Below, piece after piece: positions 54,101 to 64,000 of a stretch of 64,000 bases of DNA; position 1 is the first letter of the stretch; each line of letters starts with the position of its first letter. The notes beneath the pieces are model-generated. The model was not told the origin of the DNA and ran no database searches. It saw only the letters and a program-made list of their open reading frames with translations. Source of the DNA: Aphis gossypii (lineage: Eukaryota > Arthropoda > Insecta > Hemiptera > Aphididae); the NCBI RefSeq assembly GCF_020184175.1, contig NC_065530.1, positions 27,629,260 to 27,693,259 of the forward strand, written 5' to 3'. A program made the translations under genes and the position numbers.

Positions 54101-57100
54101 GCTATTAGCTCAACCAGCAGAATTAAATATGGATAACTGTCAAATTGATCCTATTGAAGCTGAAGAACTAGCTATTGATGCTTTACTTAGAGTTTTAGAT
54201 ACTAGTAAAATTATATTGTCAAAACAGTTTAAAGAAGTACACATTAAAGCTATAACTAAAATGGCAGTTATGTGTAGTAATGATTTTCGCAACAGTAAGT
54301 AATACTTATTAATGTACTCCATTAAAAAATAATTACATAGTTAGACTACATGTTTATTTATTTCTTGTCTAGCTATACTTGATTATATAAATTTGGATAT
54401 GCCTAAAAATATGAATTTATGTTTATCGTGGTTATATGAAGAGTATAGTGTAAATCAAGGATTTATTAAACTGCCAACAGCATTCAGAAATTCTTTAACT
54501 TCAGAACAAAATTACAATACTGTTTTATGTGCATTAATCAGAGGTGCATTAAATATTGTAGATCCTAAAGAAAAAGAAGAGTAAATTGGATTTTTAATTA
54601 ATATAAAATGTTGAGATAAACTTTTGATTTTTAATTTTTGTAATATGTTTATAGTGCTATAACCACTTTTTATTTTGAAAGTCCATTAATTACTGATGAT
54701 GCTGTAGATATTTTGAAAGAAATTTGTGGTGATCATGCATTTGGTCTATTCATCCTCAATGAATTAGTTACTAAACGCCCTCCAAGACAATTAGTGTATT
54801 TAAATGCACTTCTTTTCTTCACTTCACATAAGAATGATAAAGTAATGTATTTAAATACGCAATAATATTTAATAAGTATGTTTAATTATTAAATAATGAT
54901 ATAAATTATTAGAATGAACAATCAATATAATACTTTTAATGGCTTGATTTAAATCACTTTATACTATTTAAATTATTTTTATAACTTATTTACTTTTTTT
55001 TTAATAAAATGTAAAACTGATTAATAATTACTGCAATTAATCTAAACTTTGAAAATTATGATTTTTGTTGTATAAATCTTAAAATATTAGAGTAAATAAA
55101 TGTAGTGAACTCGATTATTTATGGTATAGCAACTACCACAGATAAGTAAATTCTATGAATAACCAATGTGGATTCCACATTGAGAAATAAAAACTTGACA
55201 AAAATATTTCTAATTTAAATCCCCAGGGTATGATCAGGTATAATCATTCAGGAAAATAGTTTTCAAAGGTAAGTTATGAGACTTGAGATATTCTCTAACT
55301 TATGGAAAACAAATTTGCAGAATTTTTTTTCTATGTGAATAATCAAAATTCTTTTAATTCTGTGGAACACAAACATATGATCAAGCTTATTGTGTTTAAA
55401 TTGTTTAATATTAGTATTAAGTTATAAACAATTATATTATAATTAAGCATTTATTTTACTTCCAACTATTGGAAAAATGTGTTTATATTCAACATAAATA
55501 CTTATAAAAGAAAAAAACTTAATGTTGTTATTATCTTATTTAATCAATTGAATTGTGTTGAATATTTTTAGCTTCGAGAAATTGCATTAAATTTTATCAG
55601 TAAATTGTATAAAAATAAAGATTTAAAAAATATTATTGAAGAATATGCTACTTTTTACTTGGGATTCTTAAGATTACAATTACCCCCTGATGTACTCTTT
55701 GGTCATGAAACAGGCCGATTGGTCAAATCTGAAGCGTGGGATGAAGATTCAACTACAGCTTGCTTGTATCTATATTTCATGTTAATGGCTGATAACTATG
55801 AACTAATCCACGAGTATGATTTTTATACTTAATTTTAATATTTAATTTATGTCAGTATACTTAATAATATATTTTATAATTCACTAGATTAGCAGCTGTA
55901 TTTTCTAATGCTCAAGGAGAAGTAAAACGTTCAATAATAAAACTTTTACCACATCCTATTCAAAATATGCCAATGAATTCAGCTGAGATGTTTAGACTTC
56001 TTGAAGAAATACCAAAAGGGTCTGAAGCAATGATAACCCGAGTTTTGCATACTATTACTGAAAAAGGTGAGTGGCTTAATTTTTATTTTTAAGAGCAAAC
56101 TACAAAATAATATGTTATAAAACTTCCATATATGGATTTTTTTGTTTTTAATATTATAATTTATAAAAAAATTAAAAATCATAAAAACCAAATTGCTGAA
56201 ATATTTGATCTGTTGATTACTTGATTGTATGTACTCTTAAAACAGTTAAAACATTTAACTAAATAGTAAATGTATCCTGTTATTCAATTTAAATTTAATA
56301 ATTTTTATTTAACACTAAATACTTGTACATTTTTAATGAAAATTATACCAACATCAACTAGCAATAATACTTTATAAAAAAATTGATTAAACAAAAAATA
56401 AAACTGCATACATTATAAAACTTATATAGTAATAAACTTAATTCACTATAAATTAGTGAAATGTATTAAGGAGCTTCAAGAAAAATAATTTTGCTTAATA
56501 TGATCACAAGCAAAAATTGAACTTAATTATTAAGAGGTGACTTACATTTTTGTTTTGTTAGATTATAGCTGTCTTTCCTGTTTCCACCTTAATATGTCAT
56601 GTTGAGTTGAATATTGATTACTTATAAGTTGTAATATTTTAGCTACACATGTATTAAATTTAATAAATATAATATAGAACGGTGACACGTCGGGCCGTAT
56701 TTATGCCTAGGCCTGTAAGGCCCTGGCCTAGGGCGGCAAATTTTGTAAGAAATGAAAAAAAATTTCATATAAATATTAACTACATTTTTTTTCTTGGGAT
56801 AGGGCGGCATATTTAAAAGGGCCTAGGGCGGCACCTGTTCTAAATCTGGCCCTGGTGACACAGTGTAATATAGCTAGTCATCTTCCTAGTCTTGAAAGTA
56901 GTGAATACTGAATATTAAAATTTTAAATCATCTATACAAGTTACAACTATAAACTTTAATAATACTTCAATAGTATAAGTAATAGCCAATTGATATTAAT
57001 ATTAAATTTCATTTTCAGTTTAAATTTAGTCTTCTTTTTTTGATCAAAATGATACTCGTAATGCTCATACTATTTTGGTTATACAATTTTATACTAGATA

Positions 57101-60100
57101 GCGCTTATAAAATTATTCTGTTATCATTATCATTTATTTTATTTGTAATTTGTTACTGGCGTTATTTTTCCATCCATCATCAGTATTTTATTGTTTATTA
57201 TTAATTATTATTTATTTTGATTGTTGGAAAGTTAAATGAATAAATGCCTAGTTTTTTAAAAAAAGTAAAATAAATAAATACATAATTGTCAAATACTACA
57301 TAGATTTATTAGCAGTTGTTGTTTTGATTTGAATACAAACCACACTGTCTAATATTGTTGACTGATAATATGTCTTCATCAAGTGAAAAAGATTCACCTT
57401 CAAATCCTAAAGGATCTGGAAAAATTGAAGAAAAAAAGAGCCAATCAGACAATGATGTACCTTCTCCATCTGAATCATATGAATTTCCCTGCCCATACAC
57501 TTTACACAAGACTGAACAGTTTCGATGTACGAATCAACTTTGGACTGTAGGTGATATTGTATCTGTAAGTCAACCAAATTCAGCCAAAATAATTTATGCA
57601 CAAATTATTGAATTATATGAAAATCAATTATGTGAAAAACGAGCAAAAATCATATGGTTAGCACCTAAAGCTAATGTTGGAGTCACAGATGAATCAAAAA
57701 TGGTGCATTATGATACTTTTACACCTAATGAATTTGTACATATTTCTGTCGATCAAAGATTAGCACCCATACATTGCCTAAAATTTGTTATGAATGTTCC
57801 TAATTTATTTGAGTATAAAAAATATGTTGGCACCAATCACCTAGTCAATACGTTTATTGTATCACATGCAGAAAGATATGCAGAATCTGATGAAGACGAT
57901 GGACAAAAAGCCAAAAGTAAAGTCAGACGGCTACTTAATAAGTGAATAAAATAATTATATTCATTGTTCATAATATATTGTAAACCAAAATTATAAAATG
58001 TATTTTTTTTTATATATGTATATATATATACATATTTGTAAATAATGTTATCATTTTAATCTTGATTAATGGAATAAAATGTTTTATGCTATTAACATTA
58101 TTTATTAATAATACTAAAGGTAACTAATTTCATATGGTTTTAAAATCTTTTTTGTTTCAAATGTAATTTAACATTTAGTATTAATATTTCTATAACAATG
58201 TCTTTTATAATTTGTTAAAAATGTATTAACTAATTTAAAACATTTTTTTTTTGTATGTGTATTTTGTATATGAGTGGTATTATTGTTTATACCTTTATTT
58301 TTTAGAAATTTTATAAATGTACATTTTTGATGCTCAATAATAACTTAGTATTCTGTATAAATTTAACCTTTTATATTATTATAATAAATATACTTACTAT
58401 AAAATTTATAATATTTTCATTAATTTTACCAATAAGTATTGTAGAGAATTGTATAATGTGTAGATATATATTATGTAAGGCTATAAATAATATATAAAGA
58501 AGTAATGTAGTTTGATAATAATACTTTTATAATACAATATTAAATATGTATAAATTATTAGTAGGGCTGGGATTTTAATGTCCTTAAAAAACTCAAAATA
58601 TGTATTACATTTTTTTTTTTAAATAGCTTAAAATTTTAAAAAACTACATAGGTTCATAAGTATTTTATTTTACTTTATAAATTTATATATATAAAAAAAT
58701 TATTATTTATTGTTACATTGAATCACAAGTGTGTGCTTCAGGTTTTCAAATAGAAATTGTATGGTAAAATGTTGTACACTGCACTTGTTAAGAATATCTA
58801 TAATTTATATACCCTAACTAAAAGAAATAGGTCATTTTAGTTTTCATCTATTGTTAGCATATAATTAATATATTATAATAAAAATCAATAGTAAAATTTT
58901 TAATTTAAAACCACCAAAAATGACTTTAAACTCCTAAAAATGAGAAAAATGACCTTAAAATGCAATAATCCAAAAAAATGTATAATAAAATTTCTTATTC
59001 TAATTTAAAAATACTTAAAACATATTTGTGACAAAAGAAGCATCGTACAGAAAGCTTCAGAAAAAAATGCAGTGTATTGAAATCCCAGCCCTAATTATTA
59101 GATATTAAAAAACTTCTCTTTGATCTTGGTAATTTTTAATTAATCAGAGTAATCTAATATATTTTCTTAATTTGGCTAATTGGTAGAACAGTAAAATACC
59201 ATAAATCATCCTGAAGCTGTTTTAATATGTTAAGGTATGCTTTATTTAAACTTTTTTACTATATTTTACGTATAATGTTGTTTTATTAATAATTTATGAA
59301 TAAACAAATTTTATTATATACATTTATTTCAAGTATCCTAATTATTTGTTTGGTTTTGATACATAAATAAAATATAAATTTTATGTGACATATAATGTTG
59401 GTTTTTTGTATACTGTTTGCTCTAAAACACAGTTCGGCACCAAACTTTTATAGATCATAATATATAAATCTAAAAGATTAATTTAATATAAAACAATAAT
59501 AATTAAACTTTTAGATATTAAATATATTTAAAATATATTACAAATATGTATTTGATTATTATATTTTATTTTTATTTTAGAAATTCCATCAACAGAATTA
59601 GTATCAAGAGTTAAAAAATTATATGAAAATCAGATAGTTGAAGTACGTTTCTTAGTTCCAATAATATCTGGTTTGGATAAGAAATATATTTTGAATGCTT
59701 TACCTCAATTAATAAAATTAAATCCAAATGTTGTAAAAGAGGTATGGTTTACAAATCTATTTAGTTACAAAAATGTATTAATTGATTAATATAAGTAATT
59801 ATATTTCTTCAATTATAGGTTTTCAATAGAATTTTGGGTATTAACTATTCAAACTCAAATCCTCCAGTAAGTCCAGCTGAGCTTTTGATTGCATTACACA
59901 CGATGGATTCAGATCCTAATGACCTCAAGTACATTATTAAAGGTAAAATAATAATTAATAGTTTAAGACTTTTTATGCTTATTAAAAATTAAAAATATTA
60001 TATTTTCTAATACATAATACCATTCTATTTTGATAGCTACATCATTGTGTTTTGCTGAAAAATCAGTATTCACACAAGAGATATTGGCTATTGTCATGCA

Positions 60101-61854
60101 GAATTTGATGGATATTAATCCATTACCTACGTTATTGATGCGTACAGTTATACAGTCTTTGGCCACTTTTCCACGTTTGATTGCTTTTATAATGAATATA
60201 CTTCAGAGGCTTATATTGAAAAAAGTGTGGCACCAAAAAACACAATGGGAAGGTTTCATAAAGTGTTGTCAGAAGACAAAACCTAATAGTTTTCAGGTGT
60301 TACTACAATTGCCACCAGAGCAACTAGAAGACGTCTTGTTTCAATGTCCAGAAATGAGAAAATCATTATTAGATCATGTACTTAGTTTTACTGAAGTACA
60401 AGTAAGAATTAATCAATTAATTAAAAATTGATTTTTAAATCTAAAATTGTTTTTTATATTTTAAGCGTTTGCATATTCGTCAAGCAATTATGGATGTTAT
60501 ATTTGGAAAAAAATTGGAAGTACCAATGTATCAAAATTTAAAAGTGAAATGTGAACCTGTAAGCAATACAAATAATCAACATGTTATAGTGACTGTAAGT
60601 AAATTAAAATAATTCGTTTGGATACTAAGCTAATTGTTATCAAAGTATTATAATATATGTTAGAAATTTGGAATACCATTGAACCCACTCTTCTATTAAT
60701 TTAAAAGTAATAAATATATATAAAAAAATATATAAGCTGTAGGTTAACTGCTATTAAATATTTACAATATTGTTAATATTTAATAATTATTTTTTTGTTT
60801 TTTAATGTAAATAATAATATAATATGCATATTGACATGATTTGTTATTACTAAAGCCCGGATTTGGATGTTTTTGCATATTTTTTTTTTCACTTTTTTAT
60901 ATTTTTGTTAATAATCTTCACGAATCATACTTATTGGAATTCACTGCTAAATTTTTATTTTGCTTATTTTTGCATATTTGACTGTAAATGCATATTTGTT
61001 GCATATTTCAAAGAATGCGCTGTTGCGAAAAAATTTTGGTTGGTAGGATGCAGAATTAGCGACACAGTTTTAGCTATCTTAATTTAAAATACGTGTTACC
61101 TGTATGTAAAATATTATTAATACATTAATACATTAGAAATAGTTAAGATAATCCTGTCGTATTAAAATAAATAGTTCATCTACTGTAATCTAATCGTTAT
61201 ATCGTTGTTATTGATGTAATATATTTAATTTTATAATATAATTAATATAGTTACAATGACTATCAAGACCCAATGATTTTAAGCTATTTTAACTTTGCCC
61301 CAATAACTTCAGAAGATTGTAAACGATCATTTTTGATACATAAGCATTAATTAACAGACGGCATAGTTTTACCGAAGAAAAACTTGAATATCATTAAATA
61401 ATTAATTTTAACAATAAAGAATAAAAACACATTTTGAGTTGTATATTTTATTTTATTTTTAAACAAAAATATTTATGCATTTATTAATGTGGTTCTTATT
61501 TATTCATTTATATTTTATTATCTTATATTTTTTTCATACTTAATACAACTTTGATTTTTTAAATATAAATTTTGTAAATATATATTTGTTGTATATTTTA
61601 ATGATTTTTCTGCATATTATAAGGCATATTTTGATACTTATTATTACTTATAAATTTTGGCTTTAATTATTACCTATGACCATTAACCCATTAACATGTA
61701 GTTAAAATTTATTTATGTTGTTAAATTAAAAAAAAAATTTTTTATATTCTTACAGAATCAAGAAAAACAATCACCAGAAAAAATAACTAATTTGAAAGAA
61801 GACGAGCTTAGGCCACCAGGCGATTGTGATGAAGACTCAATAAATGGAATATAG
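51163..61854 (+). CDS. Sym: Symplekin, mRNA 3'-end processing scaffold
   Basis: Symplekin is the HEAT-repeat scaffold linking CPSF and CstF in nuclear polyadenylation and in histone pre-mRNA cleavage. CDS exons: 51163-51198, 51265-51461, 51525-51758, 51825-51980, 52072-52220, 52294-52448, 52515-52748, 53880-54294, 54373-54580, 54655-54841, 55572-55813, 55888-56066, 59581-59741, 59819-59942, 60037-60401, 60466-60594, 61756-61854. They total 3270 nt, giving 1089 residues (fly about 1165). All junctions keep frame. The N-terminal ~390 residues are HEAT-like helices (FVVAFIEEC and VQKRVIQAASSIYR). A charged linker (KRKNDDKDDKKPEKDD) follows. The C-terminal symplekin domain contains LPTLLMRTVIQS and KVWHQKTQWEGFIKC. 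The tail is acidic and ends SINGI. Intron 12 (3514 nt) holds another gene. Confidence 0.95.
52749..53879 (+). other. Symplekin intron 7
   Basis: This 1131-nt AT-rich intron shows no nested gene or recognisable element. Confidence 0.6.
54842..55571 (+). other. Symplekin intron 10
   Basis: This 730-nt AT-rich intron shows no nested gene or element. Confidence 0.6.
56690..56854. mobile_element. hAT-like MITE in symplekin intron 12
   Basis: The left end TCGGGCCGTATTTATG and reverse-complemented right end CAGGGCCAGATTTAG are similar. The flanks are GTGACACG (56682-56689) and GTGACACA (56855-56862). The motif cctagggcggc occurs three times inside. The element is 165 bp and non-coding, about 500 bp upstream of the nested gene. 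Confidence 0.72.
57370..57945 (+). CDS. GATAD1-like protein, intronless, nested in symplekin intron 12
   Basis: This is an uninterrupted frame of 191 codons. Residues ~1-50 are Ser/Lys/Glu-rich and disordered. From about residue 58 the sequence (WTVGDIVSVSQP, then IYAQIIELYENQLCEKRAKI and IWLAP) parallels the C-terminal domain of GATAD1, a chromatin protein found with H3K4me3-reading complexes. The usual N-terminal GATA-type zinc finger (CxxC..CxxC) is absent, and human GATAD1 is about 269 residues. The tail is acidic then basic (ESDEDDGQKAKSKVRRLLNK). A stop in the same frame lies about 45 nt upstream, so the ATG at 57370 is the first. A possible AATAAA lies at 58073-58078. It is on the same strand as the host gene. 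It could be a diverged retrocopy or a normal single-exon gene. Confidence 0.8.
   Translation: MSSSSEKDSPSNPKGSGKIEEKKSQSDNDVPSPSESYEFPCPYTLHKTEQFRCTNQLWTVGDIVSVSQPNSAKIIYAQIIELYENQLCEKRAKIIWLAPKANVGVTDESKMVHYDTFTPNEFVHISVDQRLAPIHCLKFVMNVPNLFEYKKYVGTNHLVNTFIVSHAERYAESDEDDGQKAKSKVRRLLNK
58073..58078 (+). terminator. Candidate poly(A) signal of the nested GATAD1-like gene
   Basis: A canonical AATAAA lies about 128 nt after the stop codon. It is in sense orientation within a symplekin intron, so it could also cause premature polyadenylation of symplekin. Usage is not shown by sequence. Confidence 0.45.
58562..59093. mobile_element. hAT-type element with perfect termini and 8-bp duplication
   Basis: The left end TAGGGCTGGGATTTTAAT and reverse-complemented right end TAGGGCTGGGATTTCAAT match at 17 of 18 positions. 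Exact octamers ATTATTAG flank it (58554-58561 and 59094-59101). The 532-bp interior is AT-rich and non-coding. It sits downstream of the nested gene in the same symplekin intron. The close match of the ends suggests a relatively recent insertion. Confidence 0.86.
60851..61665 (+). mobile_element. Deleted hAT element retaining transposase C-terminal remnant
   Basis: The flanks gttattac (60843-60850) and attattac (61666-61673) match at 7 of 8. The ends TAAAGCCCGGATTT and, reverse-complemented, TAAAGCCAAAATTT form a short inverted repeat. Near 61255-61395 the plus strand reads FNFAPITSEDCKRSF in one frame and then RRHSFTEEKLEYH after a shift. These correspond to the C-terminal dimerisation region of hAT transposases. 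The rest of the transposase is gone, with many TTTGCATATTT motifs in the interior. It lies in symplekin intron 16 (60595-61755). Confidence 0.78.
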
Positions 61855-62294
61855 TTGTATTATTACTTCAAAACATTATCACTTTGTTCCATTTATTTAT
61901 ACTTTATTTTAAAATGAATACAATTATTTCAATCGAGTGTTATATTGAAAATGCAATTGAATAAACCTTTAGTTTAATACATTTTATTAGTTTTGTGTAT
62001 TTAATATTTATATAATATAATATATATTATATATATGTATTAAATTAAATGCATCGTTCTATATATATTAAAAAAAAAAAAATCAATAACCCTTGTTTTC
62101 TACCCTGCATTGCTATGAGCTCCTTGGTAACAGTTTATGAATACAAACATAACATAATATTCATTACTCTAGCAAGTTTTGATAAGTTGATAGGCAAGGT
62201 GTTTTAAGTTATTAAAACAAAATAATATAAGCTATAAAAGTGATATTTATATTGTGAAGTTTATTAGTTATATATGTATTTATAGAATAATAGA
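61855..62294. other. Symplekin 3' UTR and short spacer to the ARMC2-like gene
   Basis: These are 440 bp between the symplekin stop and the next ATG on the same strand. An AATAAA near 61960 is the likely symplekin poly(A) signal. The remainder must contain the promoter and leader of the downstream gene. Confidence 0.5.
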
Positions 62295-62854
62295 ATGTCT
62301 GACAGAGTATATGTAGCTAAGCTACCAAAAACCAGTTCAGAAATTATAAGTGAAGCGAAAGCAGCTCTGAATCCATCCCTTTATGTAAAGCCACTGACAA
62401 CAAATAGACCATTCACCCCTCGCGAAAGGGTATTCTTCTGTAACCGACGAACAAATCGTCCACCAAGTGCTTTTAAGTATGTGAAAATTGTTTTAAACTT
62501 ATAAATACAACAATAATACTCATGAGGCTCATATGTATGATAGGTTACAACAAGTTCAATTGCAGGAAAAGAAAAAAACTAGTTGTACAAAATTACCAGC
62601 TCTTTATAATACAAAATATTCTACAGCCAATAATTGTAAGAAACATTACAATTATTTTGAATATCACATAGTCAATGTAATATGTTGTTATTAATGTAGT
62701 AGATTGTAAAAAAGAAATTAAAAGACAAACACAAAGCAGTTCTCCTAACACAACACGTCGACGTTCTAATTCAGACGTGGCCAACAACGCAAACATATCA
62801 AGAAAAAAAATTTCATCGTTGTCATTTCCTTTATCAATCGACACACTACTTAAG
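62295..62854 (+). CDS. Armc2: ARMC2-like protein, N-terminal exons
   Basis: ARMC2 is an armadillo-repeat protein needed for axoneme assembly in sperm flagella. Exons are 62295-62476, 62544-62635 and 62700-62854, joined in frame (429 nt, 143 residues). The first exon has the family's signature N-terminal segment: SSEIISEAKAALN, RPFTPRERVFF and NRPPSAF. Residues after ~70 are low-complexity and basic. No armadillo repeats are present, so most of the family's ~850 residues are missing. Either splicing continues from the donor at 62855 to exons beyond the right edge, or reading continues 15 codons to a TAG at 62900-62902, giving a short protein of 158 residues. Confidence 0.7.
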
Positions 62855-62902
62855 GTACCATTTACTGATTCGATTTATAATATTGAAACTGTTGTTGTAT
62901 AG

Positions 62903-63738
62903 GTACTCTTATTTTTTTCTTTTTACAATGTATGTTATGATAAAAATACAAAAACTGATGAATCATAAGATTCTGAATTTTGTATTTCAAACTTTAACAA
63001 ACAAAATTAGGTAAATTTTAGAATAAACAATCAATATTTGTGAAAGTCCAAAATTTTTTACCTATTATGTGATATTTTTCCTCTTCCTTTAAACTCTTAT
63101 TAATTAATAAATGATTAAACTTCAATGGTTTTGCAGTTTTTAGAATATTTATATTTTATGTACTACTTATATTACAATGTTAAATGTTAATTATTAACTT
63201 GGAATTATGTATTTACTTATATAGTTACTGTAAAACTATTTATTACCTATTGATTATGAATAATAATATACAAAAAAAAGTAATGTTAAAAATAAAAAGG
63301 TATTTGAATTAAATTTTTGTTTGGAAAATTAGAGTCAATAGAGTCCTATGTTTTGTCGATAGGTACCTATACATTTTTATTAAGATTCAAAATCACTTAT
63401 TAATTTGAAATCTGAATGAATTAAGAGTTAGATTACTAATTAGTTTTTAACTTGGTAGAAGACTAGGACCAATTAGGTACCTACTGACTAAGTTCCTGTT
63501 CATTTCTAACTCTTTGTCTTTCTATTGTTATATCATATTAATTATTATCTCTTATATTCAGTACTTACTACCTTCTTATTAAATATGAATTATAGTATTA
63601 TATTGTATTACTTATAAATTATTGTTTTTTATGTGTATATAAAAATTTTAACCATCAAAAATGTGTTGAAAATATTGATTTATTTTTATTTTCTACACAG
63701 GAATTATACCTAGTACAAAATAAAATTTATTAATAAAC
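62903..63738. other. AT-rich spacer or ARMC2 intron, no gene recognised
   Basis: No exon-like sequence is seen on either strand. Two TAGGTACCTA-type palindromes lie near 63360 and 63474. Confidence 0.5.
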
Positions 63739-64000
63739 CTACATTTCACTTAAGAGTTGATCAAGTACTTTCAGGCACTGAATTACACTCATATCAATCA
63801 AAAATATATTTTGAGCCCAACAATGAACATTTTGACCAAAGTCTATTTTATGCTTTTTGATTTCATGAATTATGTTTTCATTTTTCAGCTCACGAATTAC
63901 TTTATTGAGCTTGTACCGCAAATGAATGGTATTAACGTTTGGATAATTTAATATTAAAGCATCTAACAATATGTCCATTGTCGTTGATTGATTGATTCTA
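63739..64000 (-). CDS. Hypothetical protein, C-terminal part, cut by the right edge
   Basis: The minus-strand frame ends at a stop at 63739-63741 and is open to the window edge. A methionine at 63978 could be a start (79 residues), but the frame continues upstream as INQSTTMDILL, so this may be the last exon of a longer gene. The predicted chain is helical and charged (YKLNKVIRELKNENIIHEIKKHK), with no motif I recognise. It looks coding because composition is balanced and not simple AT repeat. Transcribed opposite to the ARMC2-like gene. Confidence 0.5.
   Translation of the reverse strand, partial: RINQSTTMDILLDALILNYPNVNTIHLRYKLNKVIRELKNENIIHEIKKHKIDFGQNVHCWAQNIFLIDMSVIQCLKVLDQLLSEM

Noticed and set aside
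60863..61087. 74-codon plus-strand frame rich in Phe and Tyr
   Set aside because: It is translated T-rich sequence inside the hAT element and not in the frame of its transposase remnant.

Overview
The window is nuclear DNA from an insect, most probably an aphid (Hemiptera). It is very AT-rich, and its genes are split into many short exons with GT..AG introns. The proteins read as arthropod housekeeping and signalling proteins. The palindrome TAGGTACCTA recurs between genes, and degraded DNA transposons are common. Species cannot be fixed from the sequence alone.

Layout. 1-1589 (minus): the 5' three coding exons of RACK1, with the rest of the gene beyond the left edge. 1590-10301: intergenic, with three hAT-type elements. 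10302-15344 (minus): a complete protein phosphatase 2A catalytic subunit in six exons, whose first exon sits in a CpG-rich island. 15345-24274: gene-poor DNA with two terminal-inverted-repeat elements. 24275-31693 (minus): a complete 15-exon GPR155/LYCHOS-type lysosomal membrane protein ending in a DEP domain. 31694-38831: intergenic, with a broken MULE-type transposase and a hAT-like MITE. 38832-50467 (minus): a complete 12-exon TAK1 (MAP3K7) kinase. 51163-61854 (plus): a complete 17-exon symplekin gene, divergent from TAK1 across a 695-bp shared promoter region. One symplekin intron contains an intronless GATAD1-like gene (57370-57945) lying between two hAT elements. 62295-62854 (plus): the N-terminal part of an ARMC2-like gene. 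63739 to the right edge (minus): the 3' end of an unrecognised gene.

The genes are unrelated neighbours and do not form an operon or pathway. RACK1 acts in translation and scaffolding, PP2A-C in dephosphorylation, GPR155 in lysosomal cholesterol/mTORC1 signalling, TAK1 in immune and stress signalling, and symplekin in mRNA 3'-end processing. For the five main genes, reading frame was carried across every splice junction with no leftover bases; RACK1 could be checked only for the exons present. I found no clearly novel multi-gene system. The points most worth checking are the nested GATAD1-like gene, the TFEB/CLEAR-like palindrome in the TAK1/symplekin promoter, the MULE pseudogene, the hAT elements with target-site duplications, and a possible uncharacterised first exon at 34175.
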